A DNA stretch of 64,000 bases from CAWBCI01 sp963787195 (GCA_963787195.1 CAWBCI010000020.1:65731-129730), one strand, 5' to 3'. Shown: positions 8,628-18,126, counted from the stretch's first letter. The notes: a model not told the origin generated them from the letters alone. Numbers and translations are program-made.

Positions 8628-9806
8628 TTAGGGATTTTTATTGAAGATTACCGCTGCATTGCAGCCGCCGAAACCCGATGCAATTTTTAGGCTCATTTTA
8701 ATATTCTCATCCTTATTTTCCTTGATTATATTCAGGGGCTGTGAAACGCCATGGATGCGGTATCCGGCCGAGGCAATCAGCTTCCTGTTTTTCATTGAAT
8801 AGAGTGTCAGGGCTGATTCGATGATCCCGGCTGCACCGAGTGTATGCCCGATGTATGCTTTGAAGCTGTTCAATGGAACCTGGTTCAGCCCGGCCCTTGT
8901 CAAAGCTTTTGCTTCCATCTCATCATTGTATGGGGTTGCCGTTCCATGGGCCGAGATGTAATCAAGGTCCCCCGGATTTATACCGGCCTGTGCCATAGCT
9001 CCAAATATGGAGAGATAAAGCCCTTCGCCTTCCCGGGATGGCCCGGAAATATGGTTTGCATCGTTATTGCTGTTACTTCCGGTGATTGTGATTTTTTCAC
9101 TGATACCGGTCATTTCAACTTGCCGGGATAAGATGACGGCGGCAGATCCTTCTCCCAGTGAAAGGCCGTCGCGATCGCGGTCAAAAGGTTTGCAGATTCC
9201 GGGACTAAGCGATTGGAATGACTGGAAGCCTGAGATCACAAATTCGCTTGCGAGGTCCCCGCCGACAATCACGGCATGATCATATCTTCCGGATCGGATC
9301 AGGCGCTCGCCTGTAATGATGGCAAGCAAACCGGATATACAGGCATTGCTTACAACTATGGGTTTATTCACTGCCCCCAGGTATTTCCCGATGATCTCAG
9401 CCATTTTCCACAGGTAAAGCCTTTCCGGATCAAATTCTTTCTTTCCCCGTTTTTCGAGAAGGTCGATGTTTCCTTTGGTTGATGAAAGTATGAAGATGGT
9501 TTTAGTATCCTGCAGTTTCACTTCTGATTTTGATAAAACATCTTCCAGGGAGAGGAGCATCATTTTCTCCAGCCGGGTGAATCCGTTTTTTGGGCCCTGT
9601 CCTGAATGTGAATCCATATAAAAGGAAAAAAGTTTTTCCAATGCGCTGTGGTCTGTTAATGAAATTGCTACAGGGGAAGGATATAAGTTTTTATCATCTG
9701 TTAGCCGAACTCCGGAAATTCCCTGAAGCATATTTTCCGCGTTTTCTGCAGAAGTAAATCCAAGAGAGGAGATAATATTGTCAGCTCCTATGTAGACCTC
9801 AGTCAT
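8628..9806 (-). CDS. Beta-ketoacyl-ACP synthase, FabF type
   Basis: I chose the ATG at 9806 (MTEVYIGADNI), which begins with the conserved ketosynthase strand, over an upstream ATG at 9827 that only adds hydrophobic residues. The catalytic Cys lies in SNACISG (about residue 156) and both His motifs are present (SAHGTATPYND and GHTLGAAG), followed by SGFGGCNA. It is an active-looking ketosynthase, distinct from the KS/CLF pair. It may perform the first condensation or act on the second polyketide chain. A 136-bp gap separates it from the truncated ketosynthase-like gene downstream. Confidence 0.88.
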   Translation of the reverse strand: MTEVYIGADNIISSLGFTSAENAENMLQGISGVRLTDDKNLYPSPVAISLTDHSALEKLFSFYMDSHSGQGPKNGFTRLEKMMLLSLEDVLSKSEVKLQDTKTIFILSSTKGNIDLLEKRGKKEFDPERLYLWKMAEIIGKYLGAVNKPIVVSNACISGLLAIITGERLIRSGRYDHAVIVGGDLASEFVISGFQSFQSLSPGICKPFDRDRDGLSLGEGSAAVILSRQVEMTGISEKITITGSNSNNDANHISGPSREGEGLYLSIFGAMAQAGINPGDLDYISAHGTATPYNDEMEAKALTRAGLNQVPLNSFKAYIGHTLGAAGIIESALTLYSMKNRKLIASAGYRIHGVSQPLNIIKENKDENIKMSLKIASGFGGCNAAVIFNKNP

Positions 9807-9878
9807 AATCAGTAAAATGAAGGGCAAAAGTAAGACATTTCGGAAATCTATTGTTTTTAGGCTGGTTTCTATAAGATA

Positions 9879-10310
9879 TTATTCAGGATGGAAATCCCAT
9901 TTTTCCTTCCATTCTGCAAAAAAATGCGGAACAGTCAGGACCAGCTCCCTTTGCATATCCAGGAAAACCTGCACGCTTTCACCGGTAGCGACCAGGACTT
10001 TGTCGGAAGCCCTGTAAATATTGAACTGATAGACAAGTTTTGCTGCGTCACTGTATTTCAGACTGGTTTCGACAAGGGCATGATCGCCATATTCGAGTGA
10101 CTTTTTGAAATCGCATTTGAGGCTCACCACAGGTGCCATATAGCCAAAGCTGAGGATATCCATATAGCTGATTCCGTATTTTTTACCGAAATCTTCCCTG
10201 CCTTCTTCCATATATTGAATATAATGCCCATGCCAAACGATCTGCATCATATCCACCTCATTGAAACGGACTTCCACTTCCGTCATGGTCTTTAATTCAT
10301 TTTCGGACAT
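9879..10310 (-). CDS. 4HBT-family acyl thioesterase
   Basis: The 143-residue hotdog protein has the YbgC/4-hydroxybenzoyl-CoA thioesterase pattern: EVEVRFNEVDMMQIVWHGHYIQYMEEGRED, where the FxxVDxxxIVxHxxY motif contains the catalytic Asp. It may release acyl or aryl-polyene thioesters, or remove wrong intermediates. It is the first gene of the left half of the pigment cluster, directly downstream of the repeat array at 10446-12863, so it probably needs its own promoter; a degenerate TAATTTCG lies in the preceding 120 bp but I do not call it. Confidence 0.85.
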   Translation of the reverse strand: MSENELKTMTEVEVRFNEVDMMQIVWHGHYIQYMEEGREDFGKKYGISYMDILSFGYMAPVVSLKCDFKKSLEYGDHALVETSLKYSDAAKLVYQFNIYRASDKVLVATGESVQVFLDMQRELVLTVPHFFAEWKEKWDFHPE

Positions 10311-11712
10311 AAGGATTATATATTTTATTTATGATGATATGAAATATAATTCAGAACGAAATTAGTAAATCCGGCCAATATCATTCAGTCGGATCGAAGA
10401 TTATAAGTAGGGAATGATTTTATTTTTTAGAGATTTTCAGCCAGGAATTTCCACAAAAGCGAGCGCCGTAGGCGCGACATGTCTATAGCAATGAAGTGAG
10501 GAAGTCAATATCAAGAGCTCCGTAGGAGCGGCACTATGGGAAAATATTTTATTGGAATAAATCTTGCCATAATAATGCCGCTCCTACGGAGCTCTGATTC
10601 TAAACTTGATCCATTTTTCTATAGACATGACGCTGCTACGCAGCTCAAATTAATAGCTGGTTCTCACATTTGTGTTAGGATGCTACCAGTACGATTTCGC
10701 CAATTGCCGGTTTGAATTTGATCATGGATAGGTCGTTGGTGTAGGGTTCTATTTTAAAGCCTGATATCGCATCGATTAGAAAATTGAATTGAAGGCAATT
10801 GTTTATTGAATTTCAGGAAGATCAGAAATAATTAGGTTAGAATTTCCACAAAAGCGAGCGCCGTAGGCGCGGCATGTCTATAGCAATGAAGTGAGGAAGG
10901 CAATGTCAAGAGCTCCGTAGGAGCGGCACTATGGGAAAATATTTTATTGGAATAAATCTTGCCATAATAATGCCGCTCCTACGGAGCTCTGATTCTAAAC
11001 TTGATCCATTTTTCTATAGACATGACGCTGCTACGCAGCTCAAATTAATAGCTGGTTCTCACATTTGTGTTAGGATGCTACCAGTACGATTTCGCCAATT
11101 GCCGGTTTGAATTTGATCATGGATAGGTCGTTGGTGTAGGGTTCTATTTTAAAGCCTGATATCGCATCGATTAGAAAATTGAATTGAAGGCAATTGTTTA
11201 TTGAATTTCAGGAGGATCAGAAATAATTAGGTTAGAATTTCCACAAAAGCGAGCGCCGTAGGCGCGACATGTCTATAGCAATGAAGGAGGAAGGGAATAT
11301 CATGAGCTCCGTAGGAGCGGCACTATGGGAAAATATTTTATTGGAATAAATCTTGCCATAATAATGCCGCTCCTACGGAGCTCTGGTTTAAAATTTGATC
11401 CGTATTTTCTATAAACATGACGCTGCTACGCAGCTCTAATTAGTAGCTAGTTCTCACATTCGAGTAATAATGCTGCCAACACGTTTCGGCGAATTGCCGG
11501 ATTTTATTTAATCATAGAATTGTCGTTGGTAAACAGACCTATTCTAGTGCTTGATTTGGTGGCGGTATAATGCCTGATAGAAAAATGAATTGGAAGGAGT
11601 TTTATTTATTGAATTTCAGGGGGATTAGAAATATTTAGGCCAGGAATTTCCACAAAAGCGAGCGCCGTAGGCGCGGCATGTCTATAGCAATGAAGGAGGA
11701 AGGGAATATCAA

Positions 11713-12214
11713 GAGCTCCGTAGGAGCGGCACTATTCGTCATTAAAAATATAATCAGAATTAAAATCTATATCATTGTGATTGAGAAAATCAATGTATTC
11801 CTCACGGAATGTTCTTGTTTTGTGATGTTCTTCCTGATTATTAATATATTCTATAATGAATGGAAGTTGCGTTTGACCCAGGGTAAAAGCCCCAAAGCCT
11901 TGTTGCCATTCAAATTTGCCTGAAACATATTTGTTCTCGTTTATAAATCTTGATGAGTTGGCTTTGACATCTCTCATTATATCAGATAAATTAACATCGG
12001 GTTTTAGCCCAATCAACAAATGAATATGGTTGTTAACACCATTAATTGCAATAAGTTTTTGATTTTTTTTACGGATAATCCCCGTGATGTATTTATAGAG
12101 TTCTTCTTTCCATTTCCTGGAAATTAAGTTGGTTCTGCCTTTAACGGCGTATACCACATGATAATAAAGTTGCGTGTATGTGTTTGCCATAATAATGCCG
12201 CTCCTACGGAGCTC
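11713..12214 (-). mobile_element. REP/RAYT-type IS200-like element bounded by 19-bp inverted repeats
   Basis: A transposase gene is framed exactly by perfect 19-bp inverted repeats at 11713-11731 and 12196-12214. Its stop codon begins at the first base after the left arm, and its start codon lies five bases inside the right arm. In the other full units the same arms enclose only 42 bp, which still begin and end like the gene (ATGGCAA and TAGTGCC on the minus strand). They therefore look like internally deleted, non-autonomous versions. Confidence 0.9.
11732..12190 (-). CDS. REP-associated tyrosine transposase (RAYT, TnpA/IS200 family)
   Basis: The 152-residue protein is a Y1 HUH transposase. 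The HUH metal motif is NHIHLLI around residue 55 and the catalytic Tyr lies in EYINNQEEHH near residue 115. The N terminus (YTQLYYHVVYAVKGR) and the C-terminal TFREEYIDFL are typical of the RAYT branch of TnpA. Such enzymes cut and join single-stranded DNA at hairpins, and here the hairpins flank the gene and recur across the 2.4 kb array. Length is complete and no frameshift is seen, so it may be active. It interrupts the pigment cluster between the ABC permease and the thioesterase genes. Confidence 0.93.
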   Translation of the reverse strand: MANTYTQLYYHVVYAVKGRTNLISRKWKEELYKYITGIIRKKNQKLIAINGVNNHIHLLIGLKPDVNLSDIMRDVKANSSRFINENKYVSGKFEWQQGFGAFTLGQTQLPFIIEYINNQEEHHKTRTFREEYIDFLNHNDIDFNSDYIFNDE

Positions 12215-12873
12215 TGGTTTTAAATTTGATCCGGTTTTTCTATAAACATGTCGCTGCTACGCAGCTCTAGTTTAGTGCATAATATACATGTTTTGTGCCA
12301 AATCTTGTAAAATGGGGAAAAGGGTAGGACTGAAAAAGCCTCAAATATCTAAATTTTTTACCACCAAATATGAAATTTCCACAAAAGCGAGCGCCGTAGG
12401 CGCGACATGTCTATAGCAATGATGTGAGAAGTCAATGTCAAGAGCTCCGTAGGAGCGGCACTATGGGAAAATATTTTATTGGAATAAATCTTGCCATAAT
12501 AATGCCGCTCCTACGGAGATCTGATTCTAAACTTGATCCATTTTTCTATAGACATGATGCTGCTACGCAGCTCTAATTAGTAGCTGGTTCTCACATTCGA
12601 GTAATAATGCTGCCAACACGTTTCGGCGAATTGCCGCTTTTAATTTAATCATATACACATCGTTCAAATATGGCTCTATTCTAAATCTTGATTTAAAGAT
12701 TTTGTCTAGAATAGAAATCGATTTGAAGGGAATTATTTATTGAATTTCAGGGGGATTAGAAATATTTAGGCTGGAATTTCCACAAAAGCGAGCGCCGTAG
12801 GCGCGACATGTCTATAGCAATGATGGAGGAAGGGAATATCAAGAGCTCCGTAGGAGCGGCACTAAAGGGGCTT

Positions 12874-14157
12874 TCAATAATTCCTCCTGCTTTTATTATA
12901 GATGAGGGCGGTGAAAAGCGATAGCAGGAAAAATGCAAACAGCAAAGCAGCATAAGGCAGGATTTCGAACCATCCCCCTCCTCTTAAAAATATATTGTAA
13001 AAACCATCCATACCCCAGTTCAGGGGAGATATGATGCTTATTTTCTGCATAAAAGCCGGCATCAGGAAAACAGGTACCCACAAGCCTCCAATGGCCGACA
13101 ATATGATCACCGACACCGAGCCGAAAGAGGCAGCCTGTTCAAAGGTATTCGCAATGGTCCCGATCATTACCCCATAGCCGGTGGCTGCAAGTGCGGTTGC
13201 AAAACCCATGATCATAAGTGCCAGCCTGTGATCACCTATATTCAGGGAAGGCAAACCAAACAGAGGGATAATCAATATCCCCAGCAGCAGTATCAAAACA
13301 AACTGTACCAGGCAAACCCCGAGGTAAACTATGATCTTTGAGCCAAGTACATGAAAATAAGTTCCGGGCATGATCTTCAATCTCTGGGATGTGCCACTTT
13401 CCCTTTCTTTGATCAGATTCCCCGTAAGCGGGATGACTATAAAGAACATTGCAAAAATAGTCCAGGCAGGAATATTATGCTGGACAGAATTGGGAATCAT
13501 GGTATTATATTCATTGCTCGCATATACCTCCTGCAGGTTGATACCGCCCCTGGTGTCAAATGCCGGGGTTTTAATATTGGGCAGATATTTAGAGATCTCC
13601 TGTGCAAAAGTTTCAAAGGTGATCTTTGCTTCTATCTTATTGGTGAAGTTTTCAAGTACAGTACGGACAGTCTGTTTGAAGGAATTCTTGATCACCGGAT
13701 CGAAATACAGGATGATATTCGCTTGCGCCAGGGAATCTATATTGAAGGCTGAACTGTCGCTGTTCCCCGATATGGCCTCATCTACCAGGGCTTTGCCTCT
13801 TTCCCGAATAGCTTTGCTTGCCCCCGGCCCGACAATAATCCCGATTTGGTATTTACCTTCAGCGATCTCATTTCTAACTATTTGCTCGTTCAGTGGCTGA
13901 TCGTTAATTTCCGTAACAGGATTTAAAAATTTCTGGGCCTGCAATCCTTTCCCGATATAATATCCAAGTGAATCATGGTCCAGGTCCAGGAAAAGCACCG
14001 TCAATTTAGTCTCATCAAGTTTTCGGAAAGTCATATCCTGTATCAGGGTCATGACCAGCACCAGGAAAACAGGCATGATAAATAGTATCGCCAGACCGGC
14101 CCGGTCGCGGGAGAGCAATAAAATTTCTTTCCATATGGAGGCCAGCATTCTTTTCAT
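12874..14157 (-). CDS. ABC-2 type transporter permease
   Basis: The 427-residue protein has the ABC-2 permease layout: one N-terminal membrane helix (AGLAILFIMPVFLVLVMTLIQ), a large external domain (residues ~45-225) and five or six C-terminal helices including the conserved GTSQRLKIMPGT coupling region. It pairs with the ATPase encoded just upstream, overlapping by one base. The likely cargo is the pigment or a lipid intermediate, moved across the inner membrane (inference from cluster position). The C terminus ends 11 bp from the repeat array, so the array sits immediately against the gene without cutting it. Confidence 0.88.
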   Translation of the reverse strand: MKRMLASIWKEILLLSRDRAGLAILFIMPVFLVLVMTLIQDMTFRKLDETKLTVLFLDLDHDSLGYYIGKGLQAQKFLNPVTEINDQPLNEQIVRNEIAEGKYQIGIIVGPGASKAIRERGKALVDEAISGNSDSSAFNIDSLAQANIILYFDPVIKNSFKQTVRTVLENFTNKIEAKITFETFAQEISKYLPNIKTPAFDTRGGINLQEVYASNEYNTMIPNSVQHNIPAWTIFAMFFIVIPLTGNLIKERESGTSQRLKIMPGTYFHVLGSKIIVYLGVCLVQFVLILLLGILIIPLFGLPSLNIGDHRLALMIMGFATALAATGYGVMIGTIANTFEQAASFGSVSVIILSAIGGLWVPVFLMPAFMQKISIISPLNWGMDGFYNIFLRGGGWFEILPYAALLFAFFLLSLFTALIYNKSRRNY

Positions 14158-14912
14158 TATTGATCTCTTAATGTCCTCCCGGTAAGTTTAATAAAAACAC
14201 TTTCCAGGTTTGTAGAGCCTGGCTGAGCGGCAATGAGTTCTCCGGGCCTGCCTTCTGCAAGTATACGCCCCTGGTCGATAATGGCTATATCGCTGCACAG
14301 ATGCTCGGCTTCTTCCATATAATGGGAAGTGTAAATTATCGTAGTCCCTTTTTCATTGATCTCCCTGAGGTATTCAAGTATTACCGCCCTGGATTGCACA
14401 TCCACACCCACTGTGGGTTCATCCAGGATCAAAATGCCAGGTTGGTGAAGGATGCCAGCTATCAGGTTGATCCTTCTTTTCATTCCACCTGAAAAAGTTT
14501 TAATCTTCCTGCGACCATACTTGTGAAGGCCAAATAAATGCAGGCATTCATCTATCCGGCTTTTTAGTTCATGACCCTGTAATCCGTACATTCTGCCTAT
14601 AAACTGCAAATTTTCGAGGGCTGTGAGGGTAGGGTAGAGGGCTATATCCTGGGGGACAACCCCAATGAATTGTTTGATTTCAGCCAGGTGATTCCGGATA
14701 TTCAGGCCCTTTATCATGATTTTACCGCTATCGGGAAGGAGCAATCCGCAAAGGATGCTGATAGTGGTGGTTTTTCCGGCCCCGTTGGGGCCCAGGAGTC
14801 CGTAAATACTTCCTGCAGGTATGCCAAGGGATATCTTATCAAGAGCAGGGTCAGACGACCCTTTATAAACTTTGACAAGATCCTTTATCACTATGGCTTC
14901 AGCAGAGTTCAA
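14157..14912 (-). CDS. ABC transporter ATP-binding protein
   Basis: The 251-residue protein has all ABC ATPase motifs: Walker A GPNGAGKTTT, Q-loop VPQDIAL, signature TFSGGMKRRINL, Walker B GILILDEPTVGVD and the switch His in TSHYMEE. It is the DrrA/NodI-like class that couples to ABC-2 permeases. Start and stop overlap those of its neighbours (BtrH-like gene upstream by 4 bp, permease downstream by 1 bp), so the three are translated together and probably act in pigment export. Confidence 0.92.
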   Translation of the reverse strand: MNSAEAIVIKDLVKVYKGSSDPALDKISLGIPAGSIYGLLGPNGAGKTTTISILCGLLLPDSGKIMIKGLNIRNHLAEIKQFIGVVPQDIALYPTLTALENLQFIGRMYGLQGHELKSRIDECLHLFGLHKYGRRKIKTFSGGMKRRINLIAGILHQPGILILDEPTVGVDVQSRAVILEYLREINEKGTTIIYTSHYMEEAEHLCSDIAIIDQGRILAEGRPGELIAAQPGSTNLESVFIKLTGRTLRDQ

Positions 14913-15931
14913 TCTATCTGTTTAATTTGGCTGAGTTTGATAAAAATCTTTTCTTCCCGGTCAGCGATATCCATCAGCACATCGGAAGCTGCACGGTAAC
15001 TTTCTTCTACCCCGTTACGGTTCTTAAATATTCTTCCGGCGATGATGGCAAATTCCCTCCAGCGATCACCAGCTGCTGTCATCTCAGCTGAAACCTCGTT
15101 CAGCCAATCCTGTTGCAAAACAATGGCAGCTTCCTGCAGGAAAGCCGCGTAAATAAAGCGGAATCCGCCACCGCCCGTACCTATTTCTTCGAGCATCCTC
15201 ACAAGCTGACCCAGGTAAAGGGATGCTTTCTTAGGGCCAAGCTTATTTGGCCAGTTGCGCATCCGCCGTGCAGTGTACCTTATTCCCTTCACACCGAAAA
15301 GGGGTATAGGTATCTTTAACATTTCCTTGCTGGTGTATTTTATGCCGTGCACTATGGCCTTTTTCAAGTCAAAATCTTCCGAAATACCCTCTATATAATA
15401 CATTCTTCCCCTTGGAGGGTATGTCCCCCTGGCAAATCTGACCCGCATAAGGTCATGGTAAGTAAGTTTTTCAACTTTCTCCATTACCGGATCACTTATA
15501 ATGTATTCCCCGTTTTCTCGCCCTATCACGACCAGGTTATGGGCATTGAAATGAAAACGGTAAGCTTTGGGGAAATAGGTCAGATGATAAACCCCTACCA
15601 AACAACCGGTTGGAATACCCTTTTTAAGATTCACATCAAGGGCATCCATGGCTTCCTTCTGATCCCTGAATTTGTCCCTGTGAATTTTGATACCAAGTCT
15701 ATGAGTAATGCGGTTGAAGATCATGCCCGGCCATGGCCTGAAAGAGAAAACAGGCAGCCCATTCACTTTGATGAAGGGCATATAGGAATAAAACAGACCA
15801 CTGCCTATACCAAATACCATGGGCTCACTCAGATTTATGCCATGGTATTTCAGCAGGTTTGAAGTTACACCGTTTTCACAGTGGGCAGCCTGGTGATGAT
15901 TGAAATCGATCAGCGTTGCTTTTTCGCTCAT
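14909..15931 (-). CDS. BtrH N-terminal domain protein
   Basis: The 340-residue protein opens with a cysteine-protease-like BtrH domain: DFNHHQAAHCENGVTSNLLKYHG puts a Cys at about residue 18, and H and D follow in FNAHNLVVIG and IISDPVM. BtrH of butirosin synthesis transfers an acyl group from ACP to an amine. Members in flexirubin-type clusters are candidates for moving the aryl-polyene acyl chain from ACP to its acceptor (family knowledge plus inference). The C-terminal ~130 residues are helical. It overlaps its neighbours by 4 bp on each side. Confidence 0.75.
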   Translation of the reverse strand: MSEKATLIDFNHHQAAHCENGVTSNLLKYHGINLSEPMVFGIGSGLFYSYMPFIKVNGLPVFSFRPWPGMIFNRITHRLGIKIHRDKFRDQKEAMDALDVNLKKGIPTGCLVGVYHLTYFPKAYRFHFNAHNLVVIGRENGEYIISDPVMEKVEKLTYHDLMRVRFARGTYPPRGRMYYIEGISEDFDLKKAIVHGIKYTSKEMLKIPIPLFGVKGIRYTARRMRNWPNKLGPKKASLYLGQLVRMLEEIGTGGGGFRFIYAAFLQEAAIVLQQDWLNEVSAEMTAAGDRWREFAIIAGRIFKNRNGVEESYRAASDVLMDIADREEKIFIKLSQIKQID

Positions 15932-16344
15932 TTAGTATCAAACTTAGCTTTAAAATCTCGTAATTCTTCAATTGTAATATCAAAAGCATCGGCGTAAACC
16001 AGCAGGATTTCATCGCCAAGGCTTTTAAAAACTGAGGGTTTCATATGTTTTTTAACAATCCGTTTGGGCAAACCTGCATATTGGGCCAGGAGTTTTAAGT
16101 CCATAATTCTCAATTCCATATAATAAGCGATTGGGCTTAATTCACCTGCAAGTACTTTTTGTTTTACTTTTTCAGCTTTCTCACGGACGACTTCCCAGGC
16201 CTGGATCATGGCGTCATTTTTTGGCTTCCATCCTTTGCTCTGGACAGTAGTATATTTCCCGTTTTCATCCAGGACATAACACATATCCAGGTACAAGCCT
16301 TCCTGCAATCCGTCATCATCCTGGGGTACTTCTTTTTTTTTCAT
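15928..16344 (-). CDS. Conserved small protein of the pigment cluster, HTH-like C terminus
   Basis: I do not recognise a named family. The 138-residue protein is highly charged. Residues ~85-135 (LLAQYAGLPKRIVKKHMKP...LVYADAFDITIEELRDF) look like a small helix-turn-helix fold of the Xre kind, but the recognition helix is not convincing. It overlaps the BtrH-like gene by 4 bp and lies 10 bp from the dehydratase gene upstream, so it is translated with pigment genes. It may be a regulator or a chaperone for the BtrH-like acyltransferase. Confidence 0.6.
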   Translation of the reverse strand: MKKKEVPQDDDGLQEGLYLDMCYVLDENGKYTTVQSKGWKPKNDAMIQAWEVVREKAEKVKQKVLAGELSPIAYYMELRIMDLKLLAQYAGLPKRIVKKHMKPSVFKSLGDEILLVYADAFDITIEELRDFKAKFDTK

Positions 16345-16354
16345 CCGAATTATA

Positions 16355-16789
16355 TTAATCTCCTGTGATAAAGATTTTCATTTCACTTTCAGCCAGGATC
16401 TCATCTTCAATATATACTTTACACCTTATCATGCTTGCGTTGAAGATCTCGTTCATTACCCTGACTTCCGAAATTATCCGGACACCGGCTGGAGGCCTCG
16501 AATAAAGTTGAAATCTTGAAATGCTACCTATCACTCCTACGGGAGGCTTCTGCTTCGCTCCACTTGCCTTTAAAGCTGCCATCCAGCCAGTCCGAACTGC
16601 AGCCGTCTGGGCCATTAATTCCATAATCCCGGGCTCTGTAAATATTCCATTCTCTACAAAAATATTTGATGGTTCTATGAGTAGCGTACAAATAGTAGTT
16701 TCAGAATCACATGATTCCAAAGTATTAATCATGACCATTGGTGGACGCTGCGGGATAAGCTCCAGTATTTTGTCTCCTTCTGCCAGCAT
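16355..16789 (-). CDS. ApeP-like hotdog dehydratase lacking the FabZ His
   Basis: I chose the ATG at 16789 (MLAEGDKILELIPQRPPM), because the hotdog fold starts with this helix; an ATG at 16846 adds 19 residues with no match. The protein has IPQRPPMVMINTLES, NGIFTEPGIMELMAQTAA and Gly-rich VGVIGSI, as in ApeP-type 3-hydroxyacyl-ACP dehydratases. The catalytic-side Glu (about residue 57) is kept, but the GHFP histidine of FabZ is missing. Its complement, with His but without Glu, is at 2434-2808. It lies 84 bp downstream of the DarB-like gene. Confidence 0.75.
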   Translation of the reverse strand: MLAEGDKILELIPQRPPMVMINTLESCDSETTICTLLIEPSNIFVENGIFTEPGIMELMAQTAAVRTGWMAALKASGAKQKPPVGVIGSISRFQLYSRPPAGVRIISEVRVMNEIFNASMIRCKVYIEDEILAESEMKIFITGD

Positions 16790-16872
16790 AATGTTTAATA
16801 AAACACAATAAGCAAGGGGTTCAGATTGATTTTGTTTGAATTGCAAAATTTCTGCAAAAATACGGAAAGAAA

Positions 16873-18012
16873 TTACACCACGGTCATCAAAGCATATACA
16901 TAAGAGAACCGGGCGCTTTCAGGAATCATGAGTAAAAGTTTCTGGCCTTTTTCCAGCTTTCCGGAATGAAAAAGTTCTTCTATCATGAAATAAATACTTG
17001 CTGCCCCCACATTCCCCAGCCTCACCAGATTAGTATACCATTTTTCCTGGGGTATCGGAAATCCGTAACGTTTTAAATCTTCATCGACCTGAGAACGAAA
17101 GTATTCAGAAGATATATGGGGGAGGAAATAATCAATTTCTTCAGGGTTGAGATTTCTCCGTTTAGCAATGTCGGCAATGAAATATCCGCCCTGATTAACA
17201 ATATTTTTCCCAAGAAGTTTTACATCCTGCCGGAGCGAAAAGATGGATTTATCGAGCATTTCTTCCGGCATAAAACTGCACCAGGGGATGATCCTCCCGT
17301 CAGGAGCTTTTTCACCTCCTGCATACATGCATGTTTCCAGCTGGTTAGCATATGAAATGTTCTCTATCCATTCAATTTTTAAAGAGGGTCCATCGGTGTT
17401 GGGATGATCCTGCAGCAAGGCAGCACCGGCCCCGTCGCTCAGCATCCAACGGAGGAATTCTTTTTCAAAGGCAATGATAGGTTCCTTTTCGAGCACTTGC
17501 AGGTTCCTGGTTTCCTTCTCAAAAAACCTGGCCTGCATCATAAGTGAAAATCTTTCAGATCCGGCGCAAACAGCATTATGCACTTCTCCAGATTTGATAG
17601 CCAGGTAACAATATTTCATTGCGTGCATACCTGAAGCGCAGGAGCCGGCAGGGGACAAAATCTCCATCGGTCTGACTCCCAATTCACCATGCACCATAGC
17701 AGTATGTGAAGGAAGTATCTGGTCAGAAATAGTTGTTCCGCAAGACAAAAGTTCTATGTCCATCGTACTGAACTTTTCATCCATCAGTCCGCGTATTGCT
17801 TCAGTAGCCAACCCTGCGTTCGTATGAGTTGCCCTGCCTTGTTCATCAAGGGCATAATACCTGGTTTTGATCTGGTTGTTCCTCAGAATGATCCGTTTTG
17901 CCCTGGAAGGCTTTCCATCGATCATTCCCAGGTACCTTTCCATATCATCATTTTCCACGGGCCGGTTGGGCATGAACTTGGATAAACGGGTGAGGTAAAC
18001 TTCATTAGACAT
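16873..18012 (-). CDS. darB: KAS III-like ketosynthase, DarB family
   Basis: The 379-residue protein is a FabH/KAS III-type thiolase-fold enzyme. The catalytic Cys is C125 in AGSCASGMH, with His in FLPHISSEYF and Asn in RLGNVGAAS. DarB enzymes condense two acyl chains into the cyclohexanedione precursor of dialkylresorcinols, the second half of flexirubin-type pigments (family knowledge). The call rests on the adjacent gene encoding a DarA-like protein 114 bp upstream. A general FabH is unlikely given the length and the place in the cluster. Confidence 0.8.
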   Translation of the reverse strand: MSNEVYLTRLSKFMPNRPVENDDMERYLGMIDGKPSRAKRIILRNNQIKTRYYALDEQGRATHTNAGLATEAIRGLMDEKFSTMDIELLSCGTTISDQILPSHTAMVHGELGVRPMEILSPAGSCASGMHAMKYCYLAIKSGEVHNAVCAGSERFSLMMQARFFEKETRNLQVLEKEPIIAFEKEFLRWMLSDGAGAALLQDHPNTDGPSLKIEWIENISYANQLETCMYAGGEKAPDGRIIPWCSFMPEEMLDKSIFSLRQDVKLLGKNIVNQGGYFIADIAKRRNLNPEEIDYFLPHISSEYFRSQVDEDLKRYGFPIPQEKWYTNLVRLGNVGAASIYFMIEELFHSGKLEKGQKLLLMIPESARFSYVYALMTVV

Positions 18013-18126
18013 ACGAACAACTCTTTCTTACAATTTTATTGTGGCAAAGATAAAAATAGTTTAGATATCGGGATGATTCTGAAGGATTATTGGATTGATA
18101 CAAGTGATAGGTAGAAAGAATAATTT

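Larger units (their letters stand above)
10446..12863. repeat. Array of six ~395-bp units with nested inverted hairpins
   Basis: Units start at 10446, 10841, 11236, 11645, 12374 and 12775, each opening with AATTTCCACAAAAGCGAGCG. The first two intervals are exactly 395 bp and nearly identical. Each unit has an outer hairpin (GAGCGCCGTAGGCGC plus ACATGTCTATAG), an inner hairpin (19 bases, GAGCTCCGTAGGAGCGGCA), then the inverted inner and inverted outer copies, followed by a ~200-bp non-coding spacer. In unit 1 the inner arms are 10515-10533 and 10576-10594, with the outer right arm at 10619-10646. Unit 4 carries a transposase gene between the inner arms. Unit 6 stops right after its first inner arm. 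Spacers of units 3 and 5 are clearly more diverged, so copies differ in age. Confidence 0.95.

Noticed and set aside
10446..12863. A CRISPR array
   Set aside because: Period is ~395 bp, not 60-75, the repeated part includes the 'spacer', and there are no cas genes. The hairpin structure and transposase fit RAYT/REP elements.
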